Of a stretch of 64,000 bases of DNA, positions 52,454-61,021 are shown piece after piece. This DNA comes from Bacillota bacterium (lineage in GTDB: Bacteria > Bacillota > Clostridia > Acetivibrionales > DTU013). Position numbers and translations under genes: made by a program. A model generated the notes under the pieces. The model did not search any database. It worked only from the letters and a program-made list of their open reading frames with translations, and was not told where the DNA came from. Location: the NCBI GenBank assembly GCA_023435305.1, contig JAEYRV010000004.1, positions 1 through 64,000 on the forward strand. The letters run 5' to 3'. The first letter of the stretch is position 1, and every line of letters starts with the position of its first letter.

Positions 52454-53030
52454 TATCGGCTCCGATGCTTTCACGATATGAATCGGTCACTGGTGCGCCG
52501 CCTATCATGACTGTAATGCTGTCACGAAGGTTCTGTTCCTGCAAAAGCCCGATTATCTTTTTCATTTCGCCCATAGTCGTGGTGAGCAGGGCAGAGCAGG
52601 CTATGATTTGCGCATCATTTTCTCTTGCAGCTGATATAAAACGCTCTGCTGACACATCAGTACCAAGATCGATGACCTCAATTCCTTTGCCTTCCATCAT
52701 CATCCTGACGAGATTTTTGCCTATATCATGAAGGTCTCCCTTGACAGTGCCGATCACAACTTTACCGCGGGCTTTGACTCCGCTGGAGACAAGCAATGGC
52801 TTGAGCAGCTCGGTTCCTGCCGACATTGCTCTTGCTGCTATCAATACCTCAGGAACATATATCTCATTGTTTTTGAATTTGTCTCCTATGACTCCCATGC
52901 CATCCAGCAAGCCCTGTTCCAGGATAGTACCGGCAGCGATACCTTCATCTATTGCTTTTTGGATCAGTTCTTTTACTACCTTTGCCTTGCCAGCCTGAAG
53001 ATTTATTGATATTTCGTTAAGTATGCTCAT
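52395..53030 (-). CDS. Corrinoid (B12-binding) methyl carrier protein
   Basis: This cobalamin-binding protein of the MtbC/MtmC/MetH-like type carries methyl groups between methyltransferases. An N-terminal four-helix cap domain (about 1-85) is followed by a Rossmann B12-binding domain. The latter has the DxHxxG motif in GDLHDIGKNLV, where His101 would be the lower cobalt ligand, and VIGGAPVTDSYRESIGAD near the end. The 211 residues match the family. GGGAGG precedes the ATG by 7 bases. A pterin methyltransferase gene lies 3.3 kb upstream on the same strand, but no substrate methyltransferase is nearby. Its 3' end is tandemly duplicated. Confidence 0.92.
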   Translation of the reverse strand: MSILNEISINLQAGKAKVVKELIQKAIDEGIAAGTILEQGLLDGMGVIGDKFKNNEIYVPEVLIAARAMSAGTELLKPLLVSSGVKARGKVVIGTVKGDLHDIGKNLVRMMMEGKGIEVIDLGTDVSAERFISAARENDAQIIACSALLTTTMGEMKKIIGLLQEQNLRDSITVMIGGAPVTDSYRESIGADIYTPDAASAAEEAVKVLPE

Positions 53031-53125
53031 TTCTTTTCCTCCCTGGATCAGGCTGCACGCGCTGCGTCCGGTATGAATGCCGTTCCGGGTGCCCGCAGGC
53101 GGCAGCCTCTTTAGCGCCGTTTATG

Positions 53126-53250
53126 CCGGTTCAGCTTCAGCCGGCAGCCTTTTTGTGCCGGGTCAGTTTCAACCCGCAGCCTTTTATATGCCGGGTCAGT
53201 TTCAACCGGCGGTCTTCTTAGTGCAGCCGAGCCCGGTCAGTTTCAACCGG
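53126..53250 (-). repeat. Degenerate hairpin repeats at the 3' end of tyrS
   Basis: Four copies of CCGGTTGAAACTGACCCGG or variants (minus strand) lie at about 53126, 53158, 53191 and 53232. Each can fold as a short hairpin, and several are followed by T-rich DNA on the plus strand. The fourth copy contains the last codons and the TGA stop of tyrS. Confidence 0.78.
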
Positions 53251-54475
53251 CTATGATTATCTTATGATATGTCTTTTTGCCCTTTTTGATTATAAGCTCG
53301 TTATTCTTAAACAGCTCCTTGTTCACAATGAAATCAATTGTCGATACCGGAGCTTCTTCGATGTAAATACCGCCCTGCTGGATCAGCCTTCGGCCTTCGC
53401 CCTTTGAGGGGATGAGCCCGGTGCGAATGAGCAGGTCAAGTATGTTGATACCGCTTTCAAGCTCAGACGAAGCTATTTCTGTAGACGGCAGATTCGATGT
53501 GCTGCCTCCGCCGCCGAATAATGCTTCTGCCAGCTGTTTGGCTTTTACGGCCTCATCTTCACCGTGTACGAGCTTTGTGACTTCATATGCAAGTACTTTT
53601 TTAGCTTCGTTTATCTGTTCATTTTTAAGCTGTTCCAGCTTGTTGATTTCTTCCATTGGGAGGAAGGTCAGAAGCTTGAGGCATTTGATCACATCGGAAT
53701 CATCGACGTTTCTCCAGTACTGGTAGAAATCGTAGGGAGATGTCTTCTCAGCGTCCAGCCAGAGAGCGCCCTTTTCGGTTTTGCCCATCTTTTTGCCCTC
53801 GCTGGTGGTCAGAAGCGTGAATGTCATGCCGTAAGCTTCCTTTGCGTCAACACGCCTGATCAGATCTATACCGCCAAGGATATTGGACCACTGATCGTCT
53901 CCGCCCAGCTGGATGCTGCACCCGTATTTCTGGTTGAGTACGAGAAAATCATAGCTTTGCATGAGCATATAGTTGAATTCTATAAATGTGAGGCCTTTTT
54001 CCATCCTTGATTTGAAGCATTCGGCCGTCAGCATCCTGTTAACGGAGAAATGCACGCCTGTGTTCCTGAGGAATTCGACATAGTTGAGCTCCAGGAGCCA
54101 ATCGGCATTGTTTACCATGATCGCCCTGTCGTTTGTAAAGTCGATGAACTTAGAAAGCTGTTTTTTGAAGTTGTCTGCGTTGTGGTTGATGGTTTCACGG
54201 GTCATCATTTTACGCATGTCGGTCCTGCCCGAAGGGTCACCGACCATGGCCGTGCCGCCTCCGATGAGAGCGATGGGCTTGTGGCCCGCCCTCTGCATAT
54301 GCGCCATGACCATCATCTGGAGAAAATGGCCTACATGCAGGCTGTCGGCGGTTGGGTCAAAGCCTATGTAAAAGGTCACCTTCTGGTTTGCCAGGAGATC
54401 CTTGATTTCTTCCTCGTGGGTCAGCTGGGCTATGAAGCCTCTTTCTTTAAGTATATCGTATACATTCTTTGACAT
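53243..54475 (-). CDS. tyrS: Tyrosyl-tRNA synthetase
   Basis: This class I synthetase charges tRNA-Tyr. The HIGH motif appears as HVGHF in DPTADSLHVGHFLQMM (about residues 40-55). YMLMQSYDFLVLNQKYGCSIQLGGDDQ, residues 167-193, gives the tyrosine pocket, and the KMSKS-equivalent is KMGKT. A C-terminal S4 RNA-binding domain ends the 410-residue protein. The ATG at 54475 is preferred because AAGGGG lies about 10 bases upstream; an ATG 9 bases earlier sits too close to it. The final codons and stop fall within a repeat unit that recurs downstream. Confidence 0.95.
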   Translation of the reverse strand: MSKNVYDILKERGFIAQLTHEEEIKDLLANQKVTFYIGFDPTADSLHVGHFLQMMVMAHMQRAGHKPIALIGGGTAMVGDPSGRTDMRKMMTRETINHNADNFKKQLSKFIDFTNDRAIMVNNADWLLELNYVEFLRNTGVHFSVNRMLTAECFKSRMEKGLTFIEFNYMLMQSYDFLVLNQKYGCSIQLGGDDQWSNILGGIDLIRRVDAKEAYGMTFTLLTTSEGKKMGKTEKGALWLDAEKTSPYDFYQYWRNVDDSDVIKCLKLLTFLPMEEINKLEQLKNEQINEAKKVLAYEVTKLVHGEDEAVKAKQLAEALFGGGGSTSNLPSTEIASSELESGINILDLLIRTGLIPSKGEGRRLIQQGGIYIEEAPVSTIDFIVNKELFKNNELIIKKGKKTYHKIIIAG

Positions 54476-54698
54476 TGTTTTCATACCCCTTGTTTTTTTG
54501 TGTATTTTATCATACTGTATTGAGTAATTCAAGGCTGTATACAGGTGAATCAAGGGTAATCAGGGGGAAGAGAGGGGAAGAGAGATATTGAAACAGGCGG
54601 ACGCTCGGATGCGGTGTGTTCAAAAAAGGAAGAGAGATACTGGCCCCGGCGGAAGCTGCAAGAATTTGTCCAGGTGGAACTCTGTTATTGAATCGCGG

Positions 54699-55979
54699 CT
54701 ATTCAGATTTTGTATGGTCTACATCGCAGAAAATGACGCCATGTGTATAATCGTTTCCCGATTTCCTGAAATTCTTGCTTTGATAACCTAAAACATATTG
54801 GTCGGTTGCCGCTGCTTCCAGAGCAAGCATATCTGCGACTCCCGGAAGCTGAGAGCTTTTATGGTCGGCGGTCTTTGTTATCAGAGGAAGGGCAGCGCTT
54901 TTACGTACTGATGCAAGGAGTTTTCTTCCGGTGCGGCTGAATCCCAGTATGCGGATATAAGCCGGACCTCCGATACTGTTGAAATAATCGAATTTTTCTC
55001 TGGTCAGGCCGATCAGCATGCTGAACAGTATCCTTTGGATCCTTGTATTCGTATAGCGTCTGGTGCCTATCATATCAAGCAGTTCAGAGTATGAGCCTGC
55101 TTTTTCAGCGGCAAGCCTGATCCTGTACTCAAGGCCTTCCTCCATATAGGGCAGGAGTTTGATCTCCTCAAGCGACATTTTTCTCAAAGCGGATATAAGA
55201 GGCATTTCGTAGTTTTCGGGGAATATGGGGCCTTTCCCGTCTTCGAACTGACGATCCATTATATCAGCAGAACATTTCGGTATTGTATTTGCTAGCAGTT
55301 CACGAGCATTATCCCATCCGTTATCATTTAAGATCTTTCTGATGGAGGTCGCACTGCTCATATTGCCTGACAGTTCAGCAGAGTTGTAATTGCTGCCGAT
55401 CCTTTCAATAGTCATGGGAATTATATTGCTTTTCAAACGCAGCAATGCTTTCAGGTATTCTATCCCGAGTATATTGTTTGGGCTCTTGAGAAGGCTGGAC
55501 AGATGATCTTTTCCATATATGCTCTTTGCATACAGGGAAATGGCTTTCTGCCTGGCAGCGGGGAAGGATATGCCTTCTGAAAGAAATTCCTTCAGATATG
55601 ATCTGTAGTTTTCAGGCTCGTCAGCAAGGATGCGGGCGGCTGCCGATAGATTATCAATGCTGCCGGCTTCGCTTCCAAAGCATATCATGTCAATTGCACC
55701 CAGACTGTCAAGAAGCTTAACTGCGCCATAGGCAAAATATTCTGCGCTGCCCATTGCATATGCGACCGGCAACTCTATCACCAGATCTGCGCCGGAATGC
55801 AGCGCCATTTCTGCTCTGGCCCATTTGTCAACTATTGCCGGTTCACCACGCTGAGTGTAATTCCCGCTCATGACAACAACGGCGCATTCAGCACCGGCCT
55901 GCTGGCGTGAGGCCTGAAGCTGGTAAAGATGGCCGTTGTGAAAGGGATTGTATTCAGCTACGATTCCTATTGTCTTCAT
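54699..55979 (-). CDS. tmcAL: tRNA(Met) cytidine acetate ligase
   Basis: TmcAL (YlbM in Bacillus) makes N4-acetylcytidine at the wobble base of elongator tRNA-Met, using acetate and ATP. The nucleotidyltransferase-type start IVAEYNPFHNGHLYQL (about 5-20) holds the HxGH-like motif. VVMSGNYTQRGEPAIVDKWARA and DLVIELPVAYAMGSAEYFA follow (residues about 34-85). The 426 residues fit the family. GGAGG precedes the ATG by 5-6 bases, and this site is the last member of a long array of similar sequences upstream. Confidence 0.93.
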   Translation of the reverse strand: MKTIGIVAEYNPFHNGHLYQLQASRQQAGAECAVVVMSGNYTQRGEPAIVDKWARAEMALHSGADLVIELPVAYAMGSAEYFAYGAVKLLDSLGAIDMICFGSEAGSIDNLSAAARILADEPENYRSYLKEFLSEGISFPAARQKAISLYAKSIYGKDHLSSLLKSPNNILGIEYLKALLRLKSNIIPMTIERIGSNYNSAELSGNMSSATSIRKILNDNGWDNARELLANTIPKCSADIMDRQFEDGKGPIFPENYEMPLISALRKMSLEEIKLLPYMEEGLEYRIRLAAEKAGSYSELLDMIGTRRYTNTRIQRILFSMLIGLTREKFDYFNSIGGPAYIRILGFSRTGRKLLASVRKSAALPLITKTADHKSSQLPGVADMLALEAAATDQYVLGYQSKNFRKSGNDYTHGVIFCDVDHTKSE

Positions 55980-56360
55980 TTAGTCCTCCGGCCTGGGTTA
56001 AGTCCTCCGGCACAGGCAAGTTCTCCGGCCTAAGCTAAGTACTCCGGCTTAAGCTAAGTCTTCAAGTCAAGGCTAAGTCATCCGACTCAGGCAAGTCATC
56101 CGGCCTAAGCAAGTTCTCCGGCCTAAGCAAGTTCTCCGGCCTAAGCTAAGTACTCTGGTCAAGGTTAAGTCTTCAAGTCCTCAAGTCCAGGATAAGTTCT
56201 CCGGCCTAAGCTAAGTACTCCGGCTTAAGCAAGTTCTCCGGCCTGGGTAAGTCCTCCGGCCTAAGCTAAGTACTCTGGTTAAGGTTAAGTCTTCAAGTCC
56301 TCAAGTCCAGGATAAGTTCTCCCGACCAGGCTAAGCCCTCAAGCCCAGGCTAAGTGCCGA
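55980..56360 (-). repeat. Degenerate ~20-bp array containing ribosome-binding-site-like sequence
   Basis: On the minus strand the whole 381-base gap is built from units like GCTTAGGCCGGAGAACTT. Variants carry GGAGGACTT, GGAGTACTT or AGAGTACTT. The last unit supplies the GGAGG of tmcAL. A higher-order block containing CAAGTCCTCAAGTCCAGGAT (plus strand) is repeated with a 120-base offset. No gene lies in it. Confidence 0.88.
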
Positions 56361-57161
56361 TCATACTTCAAGCAGGCCTTCCCTGAATTTCATGAGGTAG
56401 TTCATACAGAATTCATCCTGGCCAAGCAACGCTTCCGTCGCATAGACAAAGGACATTAACTTCTTATCCAATGGATTGAGTATGGCACCATCCATGCCGG
56501 ATGTCATGGCGGCAATGAGGAAGGCCTGATTCATGAGTTTTCTTTCAGGTATTCCAAAGGATATATTGCTCAATCCACATGTAATATGTACTTCGGGGAA
56601 TTCAGTACGCACCCTCCTTATGGTCTCCAGAGCAACACTGCCATAATGGGTCCCGGTACCGATAGGCCTGACCATCGGGTCGATGTAAATATCGCTGATC
56701 CCGACGCCCTTTGATGTGAGAGAGGTTATAAGCCTGTCTGCTATCACAAGCCTTTCGTCCGCCGTCTCCGGCATTCCGGTGTCATCCATACACAGAGCTA
56801 CTATTCCTGTATTGTACTCCAAAATGAGAGGAAGTGTTGAATCGAAACGTGCCTTCTCATCGGTTATCGAGTTAATGATTGGTTTGTTGCCATTAACAGC
56901 TTTCAATGCCCTGTCTATTGCTGCCGGGTTCGGAGAATCAATGGACAGAGGGGCATCGACTGCTTTCTGTACCGTTTTTACAAGCCACTCAAGTTTCTCA
57001 GGTTCGCCCTCTACAAACATCCCCGCGTTGAGGTCGATATAGGAGGCGCCGGCTTCATATTGCTTTTTCGCCATATCCTGCACAAATGCCGTGTCCAAGC
57101 TTTCTATTGCAGCCCTGGCCGCTTTGTTGGTGCTGTTGATTTTTTCTCCGATAATGATCAT
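56361..57161 (-). CDS. Methyltetrahydrofolate:corrinoid methyltransferase (AcsE/MtgA-like)
   Basis: This pterin-binding TIM-barrel enzyme exchanges a methyl group between tetrahydrofolate and a corrinoid protein. The 266-residue sequence begins MIIIGEKINSTNKAARAAI and shows GASYIDLNAGM (about 39-49), APLSIDSPNPAAIDRAL, KPIINSIT and DIYIDPMVRPIGT, all typical of the family. AAAGGAAG precedes the ATG. It probably works with the corrinoid protein encoded 3.3 kb downstream. Acetyl-CoA synthase genes are not in the window, so AcsE and MtgA-type roles cannot be told apart. Confidence 0.91.
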   Translation of the reverse strand: MIIIGEKINSTNKAARAAIESLDTAFVQDMAKKQYEAGASYIDLNAGMFVEGEPEKLEWLVKTVQKAVDAPLSIDSPNPAAIDRALKAVNGNKPIINSITDEKARFDSTLPLILEYNTGIVALCMDDTGMPETADERLVIADRLITSLTSKGVGISDIYIDPMVRPIGTGTHYGSVALETIRRVRTEFPEVHITCGLSNISFGIPERKLMNQAFLIAAMTSGMDGAILNPLDKKLMSFVYATEALLGQDEFCMNYLMKFREGLLEV

Positions 57162-57286
57162 ATTTATCTTCCTTTCGATATGAAGTACTGTACGCTAATA
57201 TGTAATTTCAGCCTGTTGCAGTGAAGTCTCGCAGAACCAATCGTGTTACTGGTTAGTACAGCCCAAAGATGACTTGATTATTACAT

Positions 57287-57315
57287 ATTATACCCCAGCA
57301 TATGGAACTAGACAA
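57287..57315 (-). promoter_or_regulatory. Candidate promoter of the minus-strand methyltransferase gene
   Basis: On the minus strand TTGTCT (57315-57310) and TATAAT (57292-57287) are 17 bases apart, about 125 bases before the gene. The leader between them shows no known riboswitch. Confidence 0.4.
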
Positions 57316-57339
57316 GAAAATCATGTATGCAATCTGGAT

Positions 57340-57500
57340 ATAGTTGATATAGTTGGCATGGCTGGCATGGTGGGCATCACGGATAGTACGGATAGCGTGG
57401 ACAGTGCAAATTCTGAGGGCATGGTGGGCATGTACATTGCGGGTAATACGGACAGTACGGACAGTATGGGCATCGCGGACATTGCGGACATTGCGGAATT
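57340..57500. repeat. Degenerate 9- and 15-base low-complexity repeats
   Basis: Short modules such as GGCATGGTGGGCAT, ACGGATAGTACGGATAG and GCGGACATT recur in tandem. They stay open in several frames and resemble in style the tract at the end of the activase gene. No ribosome binding site or conserved protein is visible, so I treat it as non-coding. Confidence 0.7.
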
Positions 57501-57603
57501 TAGCATAGCTAGTAATCCTTTTGATCATCGGCTCACTGAAAGGCATCATCAGATTTAATTAGATGTTTATCAATCACCCAATTGACTTCAAATAAATTTT
57601 TTG

Positions 57604-58065
57604 AAAATCTACTTGGATGAATTTTCAAGTAGGGGCAGAAATTTTTCCATACCATGATGACATAATGCAGGATAACGCAAATTATGTATACTAAATATGG
57701 AATAATAGCAATAAAATGAGTAGTTTTCCTGCCCCTAATTGAAATTTCATCCAAGTAGACAGCTGCGCGCTGCCCCTAATTGAAATTTCATCCAAGTAGA
57801 CAGCTGCGCGCTGCCCCTAATTGAAATTTCATCCAAGTAGACAGGCGTGTGCTGCCCCTAATTGAAATTTCATCCAGGTAGACAGCTGCGTGCTGCCCCT
57901 AATTGAAATTTCATCCAAGTAGACAGGTGTGTGCTGCCCCTAATTGAAATTTCATCCAAGTAGACAGGTGTGTGCTGCCCCTAATTGAGATTTCATCCAA
58001 GTAGACAGCTGCGAGCTGCCCTAATTGAAATTTCATCCAGGTAGACAGCTGTGTGCTGCCCCTAA
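57604..58065 (+). repeat. 41-bp repeat element, family copy 3
   Basis: The head is CTACTTGGATGAATTTTCAA then GTAGGGGCAG (57609-57638), whose ends CTACTTG and CAAGTAG are themselves inverted. About 90 bases later a tandem run begins with GCCCCTAATTGAAATTTCAT then CCAAGTAGAC. Units start at 57731, 57772, 57813, 57854, 57895, 57936, 57977 and 58018, with a partial unit at 58058. A ten-base segment of alternating purine/pyrimidine character (such as AGCTGCGCGC or AGGTGTGTGC) is the only variable part. It ends near AATCAAAACATAAAGG, similar to the right edge of the 8.9-kb array. The following 335 bases before priA hold a TATAAT (58209-58214) but no gene. Confidence 0.92.
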
Positions 58066-58404
58066 ATCAAAACATAAAGGTAGTAAAAATTATTTAAAGG
58101 ATACTTATAAACGTGAATTTACTGGTAAAATTCTATAGTTAGTGATACAGGAGGTAAAATTTTCTTTTACAATTCACTTATTTGAAAAGTTTTCTTTGAA
58201 CGATGAGCTATAATAGAAAACAAAATCTGTATGATGTATAATTTAACAGTAGCGGGCAGAAGACCATTGTCTTATAGCGGTATAGCATTGGATGTATGAG
58301 TGGAGTTAAGATGAATTGCGGATGAGGATCGCTTAATGGAATCACCGATTAGGATCGCCTATAGGAATCACTGATGGCCTAAAATTGTTTCGGAAGGGAA
58401 ACGA

Positions 58405-61002
58405 ATGAGGAAAATAGCTGTTGTTGTAATTAGCAATACGACAAGGGAATTCGACAAAGAATATCATTACCTTGTACCCGAAGCATTATGCGGCGGGCTT
58501 TTGCCGGGGATGAGAGTTATCGTGCCCTTCGGAAAGGGTAACAAATTGAAGGAAGGGTATGTTATCGGTTTTGCGGAAGATTCGGATTTCAATGGACTGA
58601 AGGAAATCCATAAGGTCATAGATAATAAGCCTGTTCTGATCCCTTCACTTATAAGGCTGGCATCCTGGATGAAGAAAAGGTACTTCTGTACATACAGCCA
58701 GGCGATCAAATGTATGCTTCCTGTCGGTATCGGAGTAAAGAGCCTACGGCTAATAACGCTGTGTAACACAGAAGGCGCGTGGGATGAGCGAGGCCAGTGT
58801 AACGCAGCAGGATGCAACATAGAAGAATGCAGTATTGAGGGATGTAGCGTAACAGGTTGGAGTGATGGGCAGGATAAATGCGATTCGGACGTAAATTCTA
58901 ACGCCCCGGAACGGAAAAATGTGAGGCTCACTCCAAATCAAAAGGTACTCATGGACCTGCTCAGAGCAAATTGCGGGACACTGGAAGCTGATGAACTAAA
59001 GAGACTGTATGGATCGAGAAGCGGATTTAATAAGAACGTGCAGGAGCTTGCCGCAAAAGGTGTTGTAAGCATTACGGAGCGCTATTCTTCACCGGTCAGG
59101 GAGAAAACAATACGCGCGGCCAGTCTGGCCATGCCGGTGGAGGAAGTGCTGGCGGATATTGAGGCGGGCCAGCTGAAACGGATCCAGCAGATTCGCGTAC
59201 TGGAAATGCTTATCGACAATGAATATATTGCTGTGGCCGACTTGGCCAGATTTGCATCGGTTACTGTTTCTGTGCTGGATACGCTCCGCAAATACGGATA
59301 TATATATTACAGGGACATAGAGGTATGCCGGGATCCGATGAGGCACAGGGAAGTGGAGCCTACAAAGCCGTTTGATCCTACACCGGAGCAGAGTAAAGTG
59401 ATTGAGGATGCGCTTAGGCTGATCAATGGCCGCAGCTTCGGCGAAATGCTGCTGCATGGAGTGACAGGAAGCGGTAAGACAGAGGTTTATCTGCAGTTGA
59501 TACAGCATGTTATAGAAGATGGCAGGCAGGCTATAGTTCTCGTGCCGGAGATATCACTGACGCCTCAGATGGTGGACAGGTTCAGAGGCAGGTTCGGAGC
59601 GCGTGTTGCAGTTATGCACAGCAGATTGTCCCCGGGCGAGCGGTATGACCAATGGCGGCTGATCAGGGAGGACTCGGTCAGTATTGTGGTCGGCGCCAGG
59701 TCGGCAATATTCGCACCCTTTAATGATCTGGGACTTGTAATCATTGATGAGGAGCATGAAAATACCTACAAGTCGGAAACTACGCCAAAGTATACTGCTG
59801 CCCGGATCGCAGCCATGAGATGCAGCTATGACGGCGCGTTATTGATATACGGCTCGGCAACTCCTTCAGCAGAGACTTATCAGCGGGCAATAGACGGAGA
59901 AATAGAGCTGGCGGTAATGAAGGGGCGCGCCAATACTATGGTCATGCCAAAGGTGAACATAGTTGATATGAGAAAAGAACTGGAGCTTGGCAACAGATCG
60001 ATATTCAGTTCGCTGCTATCTGCGGAAATTGAAAAAAATATCAGCGCAGGACAACAGACAATACTGTTTCTGAACAAAAGAGGATATGCTTCATTTGTTC
60101 TGTGCAGAAGCTGTGGAATCAGGCTCAAGTGCAGGCATTGCAATATAACAATGACATATCATTCAGTGGATGACCGCCTGATCTGCCATTATTGCGGATA
60201 TACTGTGAAGATGCCTCCGGCCTGTCCAAAATGCGGCAGCAGTCACATAAGACAGTTCGGAACAGGCACACAGAAGGTTGAGGAGGAGCTGCACAAATAT
60301 TTTCCTGAGGCCTCGGTAATCAGGATGGACATGGATACGACCACCGGAAAGCATTCACATGAGGAAATACTGGATGCTTTCAGGAAGCAGAACATAAACA
60401 TACTAGTCGGGACCCAGATGATCGCAAAAGGCCATGATTTTCCCAATGTAACGCTGGTCGGCGTGCTTGCAGCCGACAGCCTTCTGGGGATGGACGATTA
60501 CAGGGCGTCTGAGAGGACGTTCCAGCTGCTGACCCAGGTTGCCGGTAGAGCAGGAAGAGGGCAGCTGCCGGGACGAGTTGTGATCCAGACCTACAACACG
60601 GAGGATTACAGCATTACAACAGCTTGCAATCATGATTATATTTCTTTCTTCAACAAGGAATCACAAATCAGGAGCAGGCTGCATTACCCGCCATTTTCCG
60701 GTATTGGAGTGGCAGTGATCAGTTCTGTCAATGACAAACTCGCATTTTCGAGGGCGAAAGAGGTCTGCAGCTTCCTGGCATCAAAACTGGATACCAAGGC
60801 CGGGGATGAATTGCTGCCCGGACCTGCGAGGGCGCCTCTGTCAAGAGTCAGGAACAGGTACAGATGGAGGGTCATAATTAAAAGCAGTACGGAGGACAGG
60901 CTGGCAGACATTCTTGGTGAGTTGAGCGATCATTTTTCAAAGAGTAGGGATAAGGCCGATGTTGACCTCAGCGTTGATATTAATCCTGCGAGTATGCTGT
61001 AA
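58405..61002 (+). CDS. priA: Primosomal protein N' (replication restart helicase PriA)
   Basis: PriA recognises stalled replication forks and reloads the replisome. The N-terminal DNA-binding part (about 1-120) is followed by the helicase: Walker A GVTGSGKTEVY (about residues 352-362), DEEH, and motifs V-VI including QVAGRAGRG. Zinc-binding cysteines lie in CRSCGIRLKCRHC and CHYCGY...CPKCGS (about 570-615). At 865 residues it is slightly longer than usual because of an insertion near 125-165 made of Cys-led pentapeptides. GGAAGGG precedes the ATG. priA-def-fmt-rsmB is the normal order, but coaBC, the usual upstream neighbour, lies 29 kb away. Confidence 0.95.
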   Translation: MRKIAVVVISNTTREFDKEYHYLVPEALCGGLLPGMRVIVPFGKGNKLKEGYVIGFAEDSDFNGLKEIHKVIDNKPVLIPSLIRLASWMKKRYFCTYSQAIKCMLPVGIGVKSLRLITLCNTEGAWDERGQCNAAGCNIEECSIEGCSVTGWSDGQDKCDSDVNSNAPERKNVRLTPNQKVLMDLLRANCGTLEADELKRLYGSRSGFNKNVQELAAKGVVSITERYSSPVREKTIRAASLAMPVEEVLADIEAGQLKRIQQIRVLEMLIDNEYIAVADLARFASVTVSVLDTLRKYGYIYYRDIEVCRDPMRHREVEPTKPFDPTPEQSKVIEDALRLINGRSFGEMLLHGVTGSGKTEVYLQLIQHVIEDGRQAIVLVPEISLTPQMVDRFRGRFGARVAVMHSRLSPGERYDQWRLIREDSVSIVVGARSAIFAPFNDLGLVIIDEEHENTYKSETTPKYTAARIAAMRCSYDGALLIYGSATPSAETYQRAIDGEIELAVMKGRANTMVMPKVNIVDMRKELELGNRSIFSSLLSAEIEKNISAGQQTILFLNKRGYASFVLCRSCGIRLKCRHCNITMTYHSVDDRLICHYCGYTVKMPPACPKCGSSHIRQFGTGTQKVEEELHKYFPEASVIRMDMDTTTGKHSHEEILDAFRKQNINILVGTQMIAKGHDFPNVTLVGVLAADSLLGMDDYRASERTFQLLTQVAGRAGRGQLPGRVVIQTYNTEDYSITTACNHDYISFFNKESQIRSRLHYPPFSGIGVAVISSVNDKLAFSRAKEVCSFLASKLDTKAGDELLPGPARAPLSRVRNRYRWRVIIKSSTEDRLADILGELSDHFSKSRDKADVDLSVDINPASML
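58798..58857 (+). repeat. 15-bp repeat encoding Cys-led pentapeptides inside priA
   Basis: Four consecutive 15-base units encode CNAAG, CNIEE, CSIEG and CSVTG, with Cys132, 137, 142 and 147. They lie in a linker between the N-terminal domain and the helicase core, where family members have no such sequence. Confidence 0.8.
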
Positions 61003-61021
61003 CGAATAAAGAAGCAGAATA

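Noticed and set aside
57274..57558. Asp/Gly/Met-rich open frame
   Set aside because: It follows degenerate low-complexity repeats, lacks a ribosome binding site, and is open on the other strand as well.
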